42,415 bases of DNA from Bryobacterales bacterium (GCA_027324255.1 DAHVTI010000130.1:1-42415); one strand, 5' to 3'. Positions 34,573-42,299 are shown, numbered from the stretch's first letter. Numbers and translations are program-made. The notes: generated by a model from the sequence alone, not told the origin.

Positions 34573-36105
34573 TTACGGCTTCAGCGCGGAGCCCTTGCGC
34601 TCCACCGCCTTCGGGCCGAAGGCGCCCGGCGCCCAGAAGTCCTGCCACGTGAGCTTGCACTCGGCCACCATCCGCCGGCCGTAGTCGCAGCGCCGCAGGT
34701 CGTCCGGGCCGGTGTTGTTGGTGCCGAAGGTGAACTTCACGCCCAGTTCCTTGCCCATTTTGATAAACGCCGCCGAAGGCAGCTTGTAGCGGTCGTTGAT
34801 CTCCATCGCCACGCCGTTGCGCGCCAGCGCCGCCAGCACCTTCTTCATGCGCTCCTCGGTCCACAGCTTGTCGTAGTCCCTGACGATCTGGTCGGGGATG
34901 AAGGTGGGGTTGACGTAGATGTCGATGGGCTCATTGTCGATGATGCCGGTGGCGCGCTCCACCAGCGTGTCCATGAACTCCTGCGCGTCGGTGATGGTGC
35001 CCACTTCGTTCGGCATCCAGGTCCGCATGCGGCGGCCGCGGTTGTCGGTCCACGTCATCGAGTCAGTGAAGACGTAATCGAACATCGCGGCCGCGCGGCG
35101 CGAAAACATCTGCGTCCACTCGCGCCCCTCGGCCTGCATGGCGACGAAGCAGGGCTGGCCCTTCATCGTCTCGAAGAACTGGATAGTGGAGGCGTCGTCC
35201 TGCACCGGGAAGCCCTTGCCGCAATTGACGGCCAGGCCGTAGAAGATGCCATCGCGCCGCGAGCGCTTCAGCGCCTGCTCGAGCGTCAGCCCGTTTTTCA
35301 GGTGCACGTGGTAGTCCACCATCGGGTAGTTGCGCGCGCCCAGCGTCAGGATGTCACGGTAGGCCTCGTCCACCACCGGCGCGTCGGCGTCGGCCGGCGT
35401 CGGCGTCTCATCCGGCAGCGGACGCACGCGGACGCTGCGGTAGCGCGCCTTCGAGCCCGCGTCGTGGCACTGCAGCGCGAACGTGCCCTGGTCGATGTAG
35501 CGGCCGCGCTCGCTGCCCGCGGCCAGCACCGGCGCCGGGCTTTCAGTGAAGTCCACCACCAGCATGCCGTTCAGCCGCACCTGCACGTTCTTGCCGCGCA
35601 CCGCCACGTTCAGCTTGAACCACTGGTTGTCGGACACGAACTGCTTGTAGACGTTGCGCACGCCGTAGAGCGAGCCGGTTTTCTTGCGTTCGCGGTACGT
35701 GCCTTCGCCCGTGGCCGTGTTGTTGACCTGGATCTCGAAGCCCTTCTGCGGGAAGCCCTTCTCCTGGAAGGCGGTGTGGAAGTAGATGCCCGAGTTGGCC
35801 TCGGGCATGGCCATGGCCTCCACTTCCAGCTCGAAGTTCCTGAACATGGCGCCGCGCACCGGTCCGTTGTAGAACAGGTGCGAGCGCGGCCCGTCGGCGG
35901 CCAGCGCGCCGTCGATCACCTTCCACGAGCCCGTGCTCTCGCTCGGCTTCCACCCCGCCAGGCTGCGGCCGTCGAACAGGCTCACCCAATCGCCCTGCTG
36001 CGCGTTCAGGAGCGGCGCGGCGAACGAGGCGGCGAGAGCCGTGTGGAAGCCGCGGCGCGTGATTTCCTGCCGTCGGACCGTTTCTCGGACTGGATGCGAA
36101 GACAT
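34573..36105 (-). CDS. Exported DUF1080 (3-keto-disaccharide hydrolase-like) domain fused to PHP-like domain
   Basis: 510 residues. The Tat-like N-terminus (RRQEITRRGFHTALAASF) leads into a DUF1080 jelly-roll domain (about 40-235) with WVSLFDGRSLAGWKP, NSGIYFHTAFQEKGFPQKGFEIQVNNT and GTFALQCHDAG. From about 265 a metal-dependent hydrolase-like part begins with MVDYHVHLKNGLTLEQAL and ends near FTFGTNNTGPDDLRRCDYG, which resembles a PHP domain (HxH metal site). DUF1080 proteins are linked to sugar oxidation/hydrolysis pathways, so a periplasmic role in sugar processing is plausible. ATG 36105 has GGAGGA upstream, inside the upstream gene, which it overlaps by 100 bases. Confidence 0.78.
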   Translation of the reverse strand: MSSHPVRETVRRQEITRRGFHTALAASFAAPLLNAQQGDWVSLFDGRSLAGWKPSESTGSWKVIDGALAADGPRSHLFYNGPVRGAMFRNFELEVEAMAMPEANSGIYFHTAFQEKGFPQKGFEIQVNNTATGEGTYRERKKTGSLYGVRNVYKQFVSDNQWFKLNVAVRGKNVQVRLNGMLVVDFTESPAPVLAAGSERGRYIDQGTFALQCHDAGSKARYRSVRVRPLPDETPTPADADAPVVDEAYRDILTLGARNYPMVDYHVHLKNGLTLEQALKRSRRDGIFYGLAVNCGKGFPVQDDASTIQFFETMKGQPCFVAMQAEGREWTQMFSRRAAAMFDYVFTDSMTWTDNRGRRMRTWMPNEVGTITDAQEFMDTLVERATGIIDNEPIDIYVNPTFIPDQIVRDYDKLWTEERMKKVLAALARNGVAMEINDRYKLPSAAFIKMGKELGVKFTFGTNNTGPDDLRRCDYGRRMVAECKLTWQDFWAPGAFGPKAVERKGSALKP

Positions 36106-36458
36106 ACGAGTTCCTCCGAGGACAGTATATGCTTCGCCGCCACGCGCCTGCCGTGAAACGCGACGCCTTCCATCTCCAGGCGCGTGCGCTGCTCCAGCGC
36201 CGAGCCCATCCGCAGCTTGATTTCGCCCCCGACGCCCGTCACGCGCTGCCAGGGCAGGGCCTCGCCGCGCTGCCGCAGCAGCCGCGCTACAAGGCGGTGA
36301 TAGAGCGGATAGCCGGCCGCCGCCGCCACGGCGGAATAGGCGGCGGTCTTGCCTTTGGGGATTAGCCGGATGATGCGCAGGATGGCAGCGTCACGCTCCT
36401 CGTCGGGCCGCTGGGCTTCGCGGATCAGCGCCCTTTCGAGCTTGTGCCGCGGCAGCAC
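36006..36458 (-). CDS. Alkyltransferase-like protein (ATL), MGMT-type DNA-binding domain
   Basis: 150 residues with GTG start immediately after the cimA stop. IPKGKTAAYSAVAAAAGYPLYHRLVARLLR is the helix-turn-helix and arginine-finger region of O6-alkylguanine transferases. At the active-site position it has PWQRVTG where methyltransferases have PCHRV, so the acceptor Cys is Trp. This defines ATL proteins, which bind O6-alkylguanine lesions and flag them for excision repair without removing the group. The last 35 codons overlap the signal-peptide region of the DUF1080 gene in another frame, giving a C-terminal extension (KRSDGRKSRAAASTRLS) that is probably not functional. Confidence 0.78.
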   Translation of the reverse strand: MLPRHKLERALIREAQRPDEERDAAILRIIRLIPKGKTAAYSAVAAAAGYPLYHRLVARLLRQRGEALPWQRVTGVGGEIKLRMGSALEQRTRLEMEGVAFHGRRVAAKHILSSEELVCLRIQSEKRSDGRKSRAAASTRLSPPRSPRRS

Positions 36459-38069
36459 TTATACGCCCCAGCAGTAGTCTTCCACCGCTTTCTCGATCGA
36501 CTCGTCCTTATCGGAGATGCGCATCAGCTCCAGCCGGATGGCGTCCACCAGCGCGTTCCAGGACGCTTCCAGCACGTTCTCGCTGACGCCCACCGTGGCC
36601 CAGCTCCGGCGGTGGTCGGACCACTCCACCAGCACGCGCACCTTCGACGCCGTGCCGCGCTCCGTGCTGATCACGCGCACCTTGTAGTCGGTGAGCCGCA
36701 CTTCCGCAATGGCCGGGTAGACCGTCGCCAGGCACTGCCGCAGGCAGAGATCCAGCGCGTTCATCGGGCCCTCGCCCGTCGCCGTGGCGGAATGGATCGC
36801 TTCGTTCACGCGCAGAATGACGGTGGCCGAGGTCACCGAGTCGCGCGTGCCGATCTTGCGCGTCTCCACCTCGAAGCTCACCACTTCGAAGAAGTGCAGC
36901 CCGGGCTGCAGCGCCTCGCGCACCAGCAGTTCGAAGGTGCCCTCGGCGGCTTCCAGTTCGTAGCCGAGGTACTCCATCGTCTTGATGCGGTCCAGCAGTT
37001 CGCGCTTGGCCTCTTCCGTCATACGGTCGCCCAGGCCGAACTGCTGCAGCTTGTACAGCACGTTGCCGCGGCCGCTCATGTCGCTGAGCAGCACGCGCTG
37101 CCGGTTGCCGACGATGGACGGCTTGATGTGCTCGTAGGTGATGGAATCCTTCAACACCGCGGAGACGTGCACGCCGCCCTTGTGCGCGAACGCGCTGCGG
37201 CCGACGAAGGGCTGGTTCGGCAGCAGCGGCAGGTTGGCCAGCTCGGCGATGTAGTGCGTCACCGAGGTCAGCGAGGCGAGCTTCTCGGGGCCGATGGTGG
37301 AGTGGCCCAGCTTGGCTTCGAGATTGGCGATGACGCTACCCAGGTTGGCGTTGCCGCAGCGCTCGCCGTAGCCGTTCATGCAGCCCTGCACGTGCGTCGC
37401 GCCCTGATCCACGGCGGCCAGGGTGTTGGCCACGGCCAGGTCGCAGTCGTTGTGGCAGTGGATGCCCAGCACGCCGTCGAAGCGCTTCCGCACCTCGGCC
37501 ACCACTTCGGCGATGCGCGCGGTCAGCGTGCCGCCGTTGGTGTCGCACAGGCACAGCACGTCGGCGCCGGCGTTCTTGGCAGCTTCCAGCGTGCGCAGCG
37601 CGTAGTCCGGGTTGGCCGCGTAGCCGTCGAAGAAGTGCTCGGCATCGTAAACCACCTCGCGGCCGTGCTCCTTCAGGAAGCGCGCGGTGTCGGCGATGAG
37701 CGCCACGTTGTCGTCCAGCGAGATGCCCAGCACGCGCGTGGCGTGGATGTCCCAGGACTTTCCGAAGATCGACACCACCGGCGTATCGGCGCCCAGCAGC
37801 GCCAGCACGTTGGCGTCTTTCTCCACCGGGTTTCTGGCGAAGCGCGTGGAGCCGAAGGCCGTCAGCCGGGCGTGCCGCAGCTTCACTCCGCGCGCCAGTT
37901 CGAAGAACTCCTTGTCCTTCGGGTTGGACATCGGCCAGCCGCCCTCGATGTAGTCAATGCCAAGGTCGTCCAGCTTCTGCATGATCAGAAGCTTGTCCTC
38001 CACGGAGAAAGAGACGGCCTCGCCCTGCGTACCGTCCCGCAGGGTGGTGTCGAATGTCCAGATCCGCAT
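36459..38069 (-). CDS. cimA: (R)-citramalate synthase
   Basis: 536 residues, the length of CimA rather than of LeuA-like homocitrate enzymes. The N-terminal DRE-TIM barrel begins FDTTLRDGTQGEAVSFSVEDKL and contains GIHCHNDCDLAVANT (metal-binding His) and GCMNGYGERCGNANL. The C-terminal third is the LeuA allosteric domain. It condenses pyruvate and acetyl-CoA to citramalate, the threonine-independent entry to isoleucine, which fits the ilvBNC genes upstream. AGGAGCG precedes ATG 38069. An intrinsic terminator separates it from ilvC, so its expression may be partly uncoupled from the operon. Confidence 0.94.
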   Translation of the reverse strand: MRIWTFDTTLRDGTQGEAVSFSVEDKLLIMQKLDDLGIDYIEGGWPMSNPKDKEFFELARGVKLRHARLTAFGSTRFARNPVEKDANVLALLGADTPVVSIFGKSWDIHATRVLGISLDDNVALIADTARFLKEHGREVVYDAEHFFDGYAANPDYALRTLEAAKNAGADVLCLCDTNGGTLTARIAEVVAEVRKRFDGVLGIHCHNDCDLAVANTLAAVDQGATHVQGCMNGYGERCGNANLGSVIANLEAKLGHSTIGPEKLASLTSVTHYIAELANLPLLPNQPFVGRSAFAHKGGVHVSAVLKDSITYEHIKPSIVGNRQRVLLSDMSGRGNVLYKLQQFGLGDRMTEEAKRELLDRIKTMEYLGYELEAAEGTFELLVREALQPGLHFFEVVSFEVETRKIGTRDSVTSATVILRVNEAIHSATATGEGPMNALDLCLRQCLATVYPAIAEVRLTDYKVRVISTERGTASKVRVLVEWSDHRRSWATVGVSENVLEASWNALVDAIRLELMRISDKDESIEKAVEDYCWGV

Positions 38070-38082
38070 AACGCTCCTATTG

Positions 38083-38128
38083 AAAAGACGGTGCGCCCGG
38101 CTCCCGAACCCCGGGCCGGCGCACCGTC
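38083..38128 (-). terminator. Intrinsic terminator between ilvC and cimA
   Basis: On the minus strand GACGGTGCGCC pairs perfectly with GGCGCACCGTC (11 bp, arms at 38118-38128 and 38087-38097), with further pairing inside, followed by TTTT (38086-38083). The cimA Shine-Dalgarno sequence begins just after it, so it would end ilvBNC transcripts or let only part of them continue. Confidence 0.75.
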
Positions 38129-38138
38129 CGCAACCAGC

Positions 38139-39146
38139 CTAGTCTTCGACCTTCTTCTTCTTGAGGAAGGTCATCATCTCGCGCAGTTCGGCGCCGACCG
38201 TTTCGATCTTCTGCTTGCGGGCCGCCTCGCGCATGCCCAGGAAGCCCGCCCGGCCGCTCTGGTTCTCCGCCATCCAGGTGCGCGCGAACTCGCCCGACTG
38301 GATCTCGGCCAGGATCTTCTTCATCTCCTCGCGGGTCTGCTCAGTGATGATGCGCGGGCCGCGCGTGTAGTCGCCGTACTCGGCCGTGTCGGACACCGAG
38401 TAGCGCATGTAGCTCAGGCCGCCCTCGTAGATCAGGTCCACGATCAGCTTCAGCTCGTGCAGGCACTCGAAGTAGGCGATCTCGGGCGCGTAGCCGGCGT
38501 TCACCAGCGTTTCAAAGCCCGCGCGGATCAGTTCGGAGGCGCCGCCGCACAGCACGGCCTGCTCGCCGAACAGGTCGCTCTCGGTCTCTTCCTTGAAGGT
38601 GGTCTCGATGACGCCGGCCTTCAGCGAGCCGAGCGCCAGAGCATAGGCCAGCGCGTTCTGCAGCGCCTGGCCCGAGGCGTCCTGCGCCACGGCCACCAGC
38701 GCCGGGACGCCCTGCCCTTCCGTGAAGACCTCGCGCACGCGGTGGCCGGGGGCCTTGGGCGCCACCATCGAAACGTCCACTCCCGCCGGCGGGGCGATGA
38801 AGCCGAAGTGGATGTTGAAGCCGTGGGCGAACATCAGAGTCTTGCCGGGCCTCATGGACGGAGCGATGTCGCTCTCGTAGAGCTTGGCCTGGATGTGGTC
38901 CGGCACCAGGATCATGATGAAGTCGGCCTGGGCGGCGGCTTCGGCGGGCGGCAGCACGGTGAGTCCCGCGCCCTCGGCTTTGGCCTTCGACTTGGAGCTC
39001 TCCGGCAGTCCTACCACCACCGACACGCCCGAATCCCTCAGGTTCAGTGCGTGGGCGTGGCCCTGCGAGCCGTAGCCGATGATCGCCACAGTCTTGCCCG
39101 CGAGCGGGGCTAGCGATCCGTCCTGTTCGTAATAGCGTTTTGCCAT
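38139..39146 (-). CDS. ilvC: Ketol-acid reductoisomerase (class I)
   Basis: 335 residues, short class I form. The NADPH-binding loop is [19 protein letters not shown], followed by [10 protein letters not shown], then the catalytic region [31 protein letters not shown] and [22 protein letters not shown]. It converts acetolactate or acetohydroxybutyrate to the dihydroxy acids in valine and isoleucine synthesis. The C-terminus ends in a run of lysines (LKKKKVED). It follows ilvN by 52 bases on the same strand. Confidence 0.97.
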   Translation of the reverse strand: MAKRYYEQDGSLAPLAGKTVAIIGYGSQGHAHALNLRDSGVSVVVGLPESSKSKAKAEGAGLTVLPPAEAAAQADFIMILVPDHIQAKLYESDIAPSMRPGKTLMFAHGFNIHFGFIAPPAGVDVSMVAPKAPGHRVREVFTEGQGVPALVAVAQDASGQALQNALAYALALGSLKAGVIETTFKEETESDLFGEQAVLCGGASELIRAGFETLVNAGYAPEIAYFECLHELKLIVDLIYEGGLSYMRYSVSDTAEYGDYTRGPRIITEQTREEMKKILAEIQSGEFARTWMAENQSGRAGFLGMREAARKQKIETVGAELREMMTFLKKKKVED

Positions 39147-39198
39147 GTGGGTGATGCTTCCTTAGTTTCAGTAGATCAGATCTCTCCCGCCGCTCCGC

Positions 39199-39735
39199 TC
39201 AGCGCGGCACGGCAGGCTCGCCGTGCGCCTTCGGAATCGGCGGCGCCAGGCGCAATTTCTTGGCCTCCAGCGACACCGCCACCATGCCGGAGCGGGTCAC
39301 TTCAATCTCGCCGTAGGTCTCCATCACGGCGATGAACTCTTCCAGTTTCTCGGAGTCGCCCGTCGCCTCCAGCGCGAAGCCCTCCACCGAGGAATCCACC
39401 ACGCGGGCGCCGAAGATCTCGGCTTCCTTGAGGATCGCCGTGCGGTTCTCCATCGTCGCCCGCACGCGCAGCAGCACCATCTCGCGCAGCACCGCCGGCG
39501 CGTCGGTCAGGTCCGTGGCCTGCAGCACGTTCACCGGCTTGTTCATCTGCTTGATCACCTGCGCGCGCTGCTTGGCGTCGACGTCCACGGTGATGGTCAT
39601 GCGCGACAGCGTCGGGTCCAGCGTGCGCGCCACCGTCAGGCTTTCGATGTTGTAGCCGCGCTGCGACAGCAGCCCGGTCACCCGCATCAGCGCTCCCGGC
39701 TTGTTCTCCATCAGAAGGGATATGGTCATGAGCAT
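39199..39735 (-). CDS. ilvN: Acetolactate synthase small regulatory subunit
   Basis: 178 residues. The N-terminal ACT domain reads ISLLMENKPGALMRVTGLLSQRGYNIESLTV, which binds valine for feedback inhibition. The second half is the ALS_ss C-terminal domain (LLRVRATMENRTAILKEAEIFGARVVD). GGAGGAACC lies just upstream of ATG 39735, and the gene begins 12 bases after the ilvB stop. It activates the large subunit and confers end-product control. Confidence 0.95.
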   Translation of the reverse strand: MLMTISLLMENKPGALMRVTGLLSQRGYNIESLTVARTLDPTLSRMTITVDVDAKQRAQVIKQMNKPVNVLQATDLTDAPAVLREMVLLRVRATMENRTAILKEAEIFGARVVDSSVEGFALEATGDSEKLEEFIAVMETYGEIEVTRSGMVAVSLEAKKLRLAPPIPKAHGEPAVPR

Positions 39736-39747
39736 CGCGGTTCCTCC

Positions 39748-41481
39748 TTACTTGGCGGGCACGGGCACGGGCTTCGGCGGAGCCAGCACCATCTCGTTGA
39801 TGGCCGCTCCGGCGGGCACCATCGGGTAGACGTTCTCGAACGGCGTCACGTGGACGTCCAGCAGGAACGGCCCCGGCGTCTCCATCGCTTCCTTCAGCGC
39901 CCCGGCCAGCTCCGACGGCTTGTCCACAATCCGGCCCCGGATGCCGTAAGCGGCGGCTAGCAGCTCGATGTTCGGAAAGGCCTCGATCTGCACCGCCGAC
40001 AACCGGCTCTGGTAGAACAGGTCCTGCCACTGCCGCACCATGCCCAGGTAACCGTTGTTCATGATGATGACCTTCACGGGCAGCCCCTGGTTGGCGAGAG
40101 TCGCCACTTCCGGCAGCGCCATCTGGAACCCGCCGTCGCCCACGACGCAGAACACAGTCTTGTCCGGGTGCGCCATCTGCGCCCCGACGGCCGCCGGCAG
40201 CCCGAAGCCCATCGAGCCCAGCCCGCCCGAGCTCAGCCACAGCCGCGGCTCGTCGAAGCGGATGAACTGCGCCGCCCACATCTGGTGCTGCCCCACGTCC
40301 GTGGACACGATCGCCTTGCCGTCCGAAATCCGGTTGATCTCGTGCATCAGGTGCTGCGGCTTGATCTCGTCGGGCGAGAAGACCGGCTCCAGCGGATGTT
40401 CCTCCTGCCACCCCCGCACCTGCCTCCACCACGCCCTGCGATCCTCCGCGTGCGCGCCGGCCATCTCCGGCTCCAGCTCGCGCAGCACCCGCACCATCTT
40501 AGAAAGCACTTTCTTCGCATCGCCCACGATGGGCAGGTCCGCCGTCCGGTTCTTCCCGATCTCGGCCGGGTCGATATCGACGTGGACGACCTTGGCGTGC
40601 GGCGCGAAAGAGGCCAGCCGGCCCGTCACGCGGTCGTCGAACCGCACGCCGAGCGCGATCAGGAGGTCGCAGTCGGACATGCCCATGTTCGACGCGTACG
40701 AGCCGTGCATGCCCGGCATCGAAATGAAGTTCGGATGAGAGCCCGGCAGCGCGCCCAGGCCCATCAGCGTGCAGACGGTGGGCGCGTCCAATGTTTCCAC
40801 CAGCTCGCGCAGCTCCTGGTGCGCGCCCGCGGCGATGATGCCGCCGCCCGCGTACACATACGGACGCCGCGCTTCCCACATCATCTGCGCCGCCCGGCGG
40901 ATCTGCCCGGCGTGGCCGTCGGTCACCACCTTGTAGCCCGGCAGGTGGATCTCATGGATCGGCGTGTAGTGCACCTGCCCCTGCAGCACGTCTTTGGTGA
41001 TGTCGATCAGCACCGGGCCCGGCCGCCCGGAAGAGGCAATGTGAAACGCCTCGTGCACCGTGTCGGCCAGTTCCTTGATGTCCCGCACCAGGTAGTTGTG
41101 CTTCGTCGCCGAACGCGTGATGCCGAACGTGTCGGCTTCCTGGAAGGCGTCGCTGCCGATCAGCTTCGAGGACACCTGGCCCGTCAGTGCCACGATCGGA
41201 ATCGAGTCCATCATGCAGTCCACCAGGCCTGTGGTCAGGTTCGTCGCGCCGGGACCCGACGTGGCGCACGCCACGCCGACCTTGCCGGTTGCCCGCGCAT
41301 AACCCGACGCGGCGAAGCACGCGTTCTCCTCATGCCGCACCAGCACATGACGGATCGGGTGGTCGTACATCACGTCGTACAGCGGCAGGGTCACCCCGCC
41401 GGGATACCCGAAGATCACATCCACGCCTTCGCGCCCCAGGCACTCCAGCAGGATGCGAGCGCCATTCATCGTGTTCGACAT
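39748..41481 (-). CDS. ilvB: Acetolactate synthase large (catalytic) subunit
   Basis: 577 residues from ATG 41481 (AGAGGA about 12 bases upstream); the ORF track start at 41580 would run into the attenuator and is rejected. ThDP-dependent enzyme with FGYPGGVTLPLYD and the catalytic Glu in RHEENACFAASGYAR, the central FAD-type domain (about 190-330), and the ThDP motif GDGGFQMALPEVATLANQ with NNGYLGM. It condenses two pyruvates to acetolactate or pyruvate with 2-oxobutyrate. It is the first structural gene after the leader peptide and terminator, so it should be controlled by attenuation together with ilvN and ilvC. Confidence 0.97.
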   Translation of the reverse strand: MSNTMNGARILLECLGREGVDVIFGYPGGVTLPLYDVMYDHPIRHVLVRHEENACFAASGYARATGKVGVACATSGPGATNLTTGLVDCMMDSIPIVALTGQVSSKLIGSDAFQEADTFGITRSATKHNYLVRDIKELADTVHEAFHIASSGRPGPVLIDITKDVLQGQVHYTPIHEIHLPGYKVVTDGHAGQIRRAAQMMWEARRPYVYAGGGIIAAGAHQELRELVETLDAPTVCTLMGLGALPGSHPNFISMPGMHGSYASNMGMSDCDLLIALGVRFDDRVTGRLASFAPHAKVVHVDIDPAEIGKNRTADLPIVGDAKKVLSKMVRVLRELEPEMAGAHAEDRRAWWRQVRGWQEEHPLEPVFSPDEIKPQHLMHEINRISDGKAIVSTDVGQHQMWAAQFIRFDEPRLWLSSGGLGSMGFGLPAAVGAQMAHPDKTVFCVVGDGGFQMALPEVATLANQGLPVKVIIMNNGYLGMVRQWQDLFYQSRLSAVQIEAFPNIELLAAAYGIRGRIVDKPSELAGALKEAMETPGPFLLDVHVTPFENVYPMVPAGAAINEMVLAPPKPVPVPAK

Positions 41482-41569
41482 CGGTTCAATTCGATCCTCT
41501 CGTTGTTTTTCGGCCCCGGTCCGGGGCCTGGGCATTCGCATGTGGGCTTGTGCCGGCGGGTACCTAACG

Positions 41570-41607
41570 AAAAGGGCCACCGCCGGGGTTTGCCCGCCTG
41601 GTGGCCC
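41570..41607 (-). terminator. Attenuator terminator upstream of ilvB
   Basis: On the minus strand GGGCCACC (41607-41600) pairs perfectly with GGTGGCCC (41581-41574), with G+C-rich pairing inside the loop, followed by TTTT (41573-41570). It lies between the leader peptide stop and ilvB. The 5' half of the hairpin runs into CAGGCGG (41600-41594), which is complementary to CCGCCTG (41640-41634) at the leader stop codon, forming a competing antiterminator. Confidence 0.82.
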
Positions 41608-41632
41608 TGGTTTCTGGTCGAGTAAGGCTCAC

Positions 41633-41746
41633 TCAGGCGGAGGCCGGTACGGCTACTCCGATCCGAATGAGCCCTACAGTGACAAAAATGGAGACGAGGT
41701 TGGCCTTCAGGAGCTGCTGGTAACAGACTGAGGAGCCAAACGCCAT
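41633..41746 (-). CDS. ilvL: ilv operon leader peptide (attenuation), 37 residues
   Basis: Too short for the ORF track. Start ATG 41746 has AAGGAG immediately upstream (spacing about 2-3, tight). The 37-codon product is unremarkable at first (MAFGSSVCYQQLLKAN) and then reads LVSIFVTVGLIRIGVAV before PASA and the stop: twelve of these seventeen residues are Val, Ile, Leu or Phe, the end products of the ilv pathway among them. This is how enterobacterial ilv leader peptides look (E. coli ilvL also ends with a Val/Ile run then PP). The stop codon falls in the 5' arm of the antiterminator pairing. When charged Val, Ile or Leu tRNA is scarce, a ribosome stalled in the run would leave that arm free. 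Evidence is from pattern only; no database support. Confidence 0.78.
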   Translation of the reverse strand: MAFGSSVCYQQLLKANLVSIFVTVGLIRIGVAVPASA

Positions 41747-41793
41747 CACTCCTTCAGGGTAGGGCGTAAGCGGCAAAAATGCAAGACGATAGG

Positions 41794-41799
41794 ACTATA
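41794..41799 (-). promoter_or_regulatory. Possible -10 box of the ilv operon promoter
   Basis: TATAGT on the minus strand (41799-41794) lies in an A+T-rich stretch about 48 bases before the leader peptide start. The hexamer 17 bases upstream does not match a -35 box well, so the assignment is weak. Other -10-like hexamers lie close by (GATAAT). Confidence 0.35.
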
Positions 41800-41821
41800 A
41801 AAAGTAATTATTATCACATCG

Positions 41822-42010
41822 CAGCGCGCAGTCCCTATGGCGCTGTCTAATAGTGGTTGCGCCGGCGTCGGGGCGACCCGGGATTCGGGGCGGTGCGCGC
41901 CTCATCACTCCCGGAGGCCCACGCCCGCTGGCTCCCTAGCTTGGCTCTTCCCACACCGCCTCTTGTGGCAGAATTCCGCATGCCCCAAAATCTCGTAGCT
42001 CACTCTCACT
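41822..42010. other. Intergenic stretch between the ilv leader and the small RNA unit
   Basis: No ORF, hairpin with T tract, or repeat is convincing here. It would have to contain the upstream part of the ilv promoter on the minus strand. The 79-residue frame at 41857-42096 has no ribosome site and unusual composition and is not regarded as a gene. Confidence 0.5.
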
Positions 42011-42016
42011 TTGCTG

Positions 42017-42045
42017 TTGACAATCCACCATTCGTCCATTATGAT
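42017..42045 (+). promoter_or_regulatory. Near-consensus sigma70-type promoter of the small RNA unit
   Basis: TTGACA (42017-42022), exactly 17 bases, then TATGAT (42040-42045). Predicted transcription start near 42052, about 31 bases before the 14-codon ORF. Confidence 0.8.
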
Positions 42046-42082
42046 CGGGCCATCACTGAAGAAAGGAGGTGGTCCAGCAAAC

Positions 42083-42127
42083 ATGACTTCTGGTAGTTAT
42101 TGCCCGCGTGAGGTGGTCGACTGCTGA
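42083..42127 (+). CDS. 14-residue ORF with extended Shine-Dalgarno sequence
   Basis: ATG 42083 to TGA 42127 encodes MTSGSYCPREVVDC. It is preceded by AAAGGAGGTGGTCCAGC (42062-42078), which is complementary to the 16S rRNA 3' tail over its whole length with one G-U pair, far more than a normal ribosome site. The nine bases GAGGTGGTC at 42066-42074 recur inside the ORF at 42110-42118. Two Cys in fourteen residues could serve as metal ligands or as cysteine-responsive codons. Translation is inferred, not shown. Confidence 0.5.
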   Translation: MTSGSYCPREVVDC

Positions 42128-42237
42128 AGCTCATTCTGGTCACGCTCTGGCCCGTCTTCAGTGCAGAGGGCCAAAGTTCAAAGTGATCGGCCACTGAGCG
42201 TGTTCTTCAGGCCGCAGGTCTGAAAACCAGGCTACCG

Positions 42238-42274
42238 CAAACCCCGCCGCCGGAGTCCGGCTGCGGGGTTTGTT
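42238..42274 (+). terminator. Strong intrinsic terminator, probably bidirectional
   Basis: CAAACCCCGC (42238-42247) pairs with GCGGGGTTTG (42263-42272), and after one mismatch GCCGG pairs with CCGGC around a 3-base loop. TTTGTT closes the plus-strand side. It ends the small RNA unit and lies 26 bases beyond the stop of the minus-strand transposase, so it may serve both. Confidence 0.8.
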
Positions 42275-42299
42275 CGGGTGCACGACGTAGAAGTGGAGA

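Larger units (their letters stand above)
42052..42274 (+). ncRNA. Candidate structured small RNA of about 225 nt with a short ORF at its 5' end
   Basis: Bounded by a consensus-like promoter and a strong terminator, with no room for a normal gene. After the 14-codon ORF the RNA can fold into nested helices: CTGAAG (42124-42129) with CTTCAG (42205-42210), CACGCTC (42141-42147) with GAGCGTG (42196-42202), and inside them GGCCC (42149-42153) with GGGCC (42168-42172). The ORF stop codon lies in the first strand of the outer helix, so translation and folding are coupled. The family is not recognised. It could be a stand-alone RNA, a peptide mRNA, or the truncated leader of a gene interrupted by the neighbouring transposon. 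Confidence 0.6.

Noticed and set aside
36444-39113. 889-codon open frame on the plus strand
   Set aside because: Antisense shadow of ilvC and cimA; composition dominated by His, Gln and Val repeats without domain structure.
41857-42096. 79-codon plus-strand frame
   Set aside because: No ribosome site, runs across the promoter of the small RNA unit, and lacks coding bias.
42052-42274. tmRNA, 6S RNA, SRP RNA or RNase P as identity for the small RNA
   Set aside because: None of their conserved sequence elements is present, and the 5' ORF with a strong ribosome site does not fit them.
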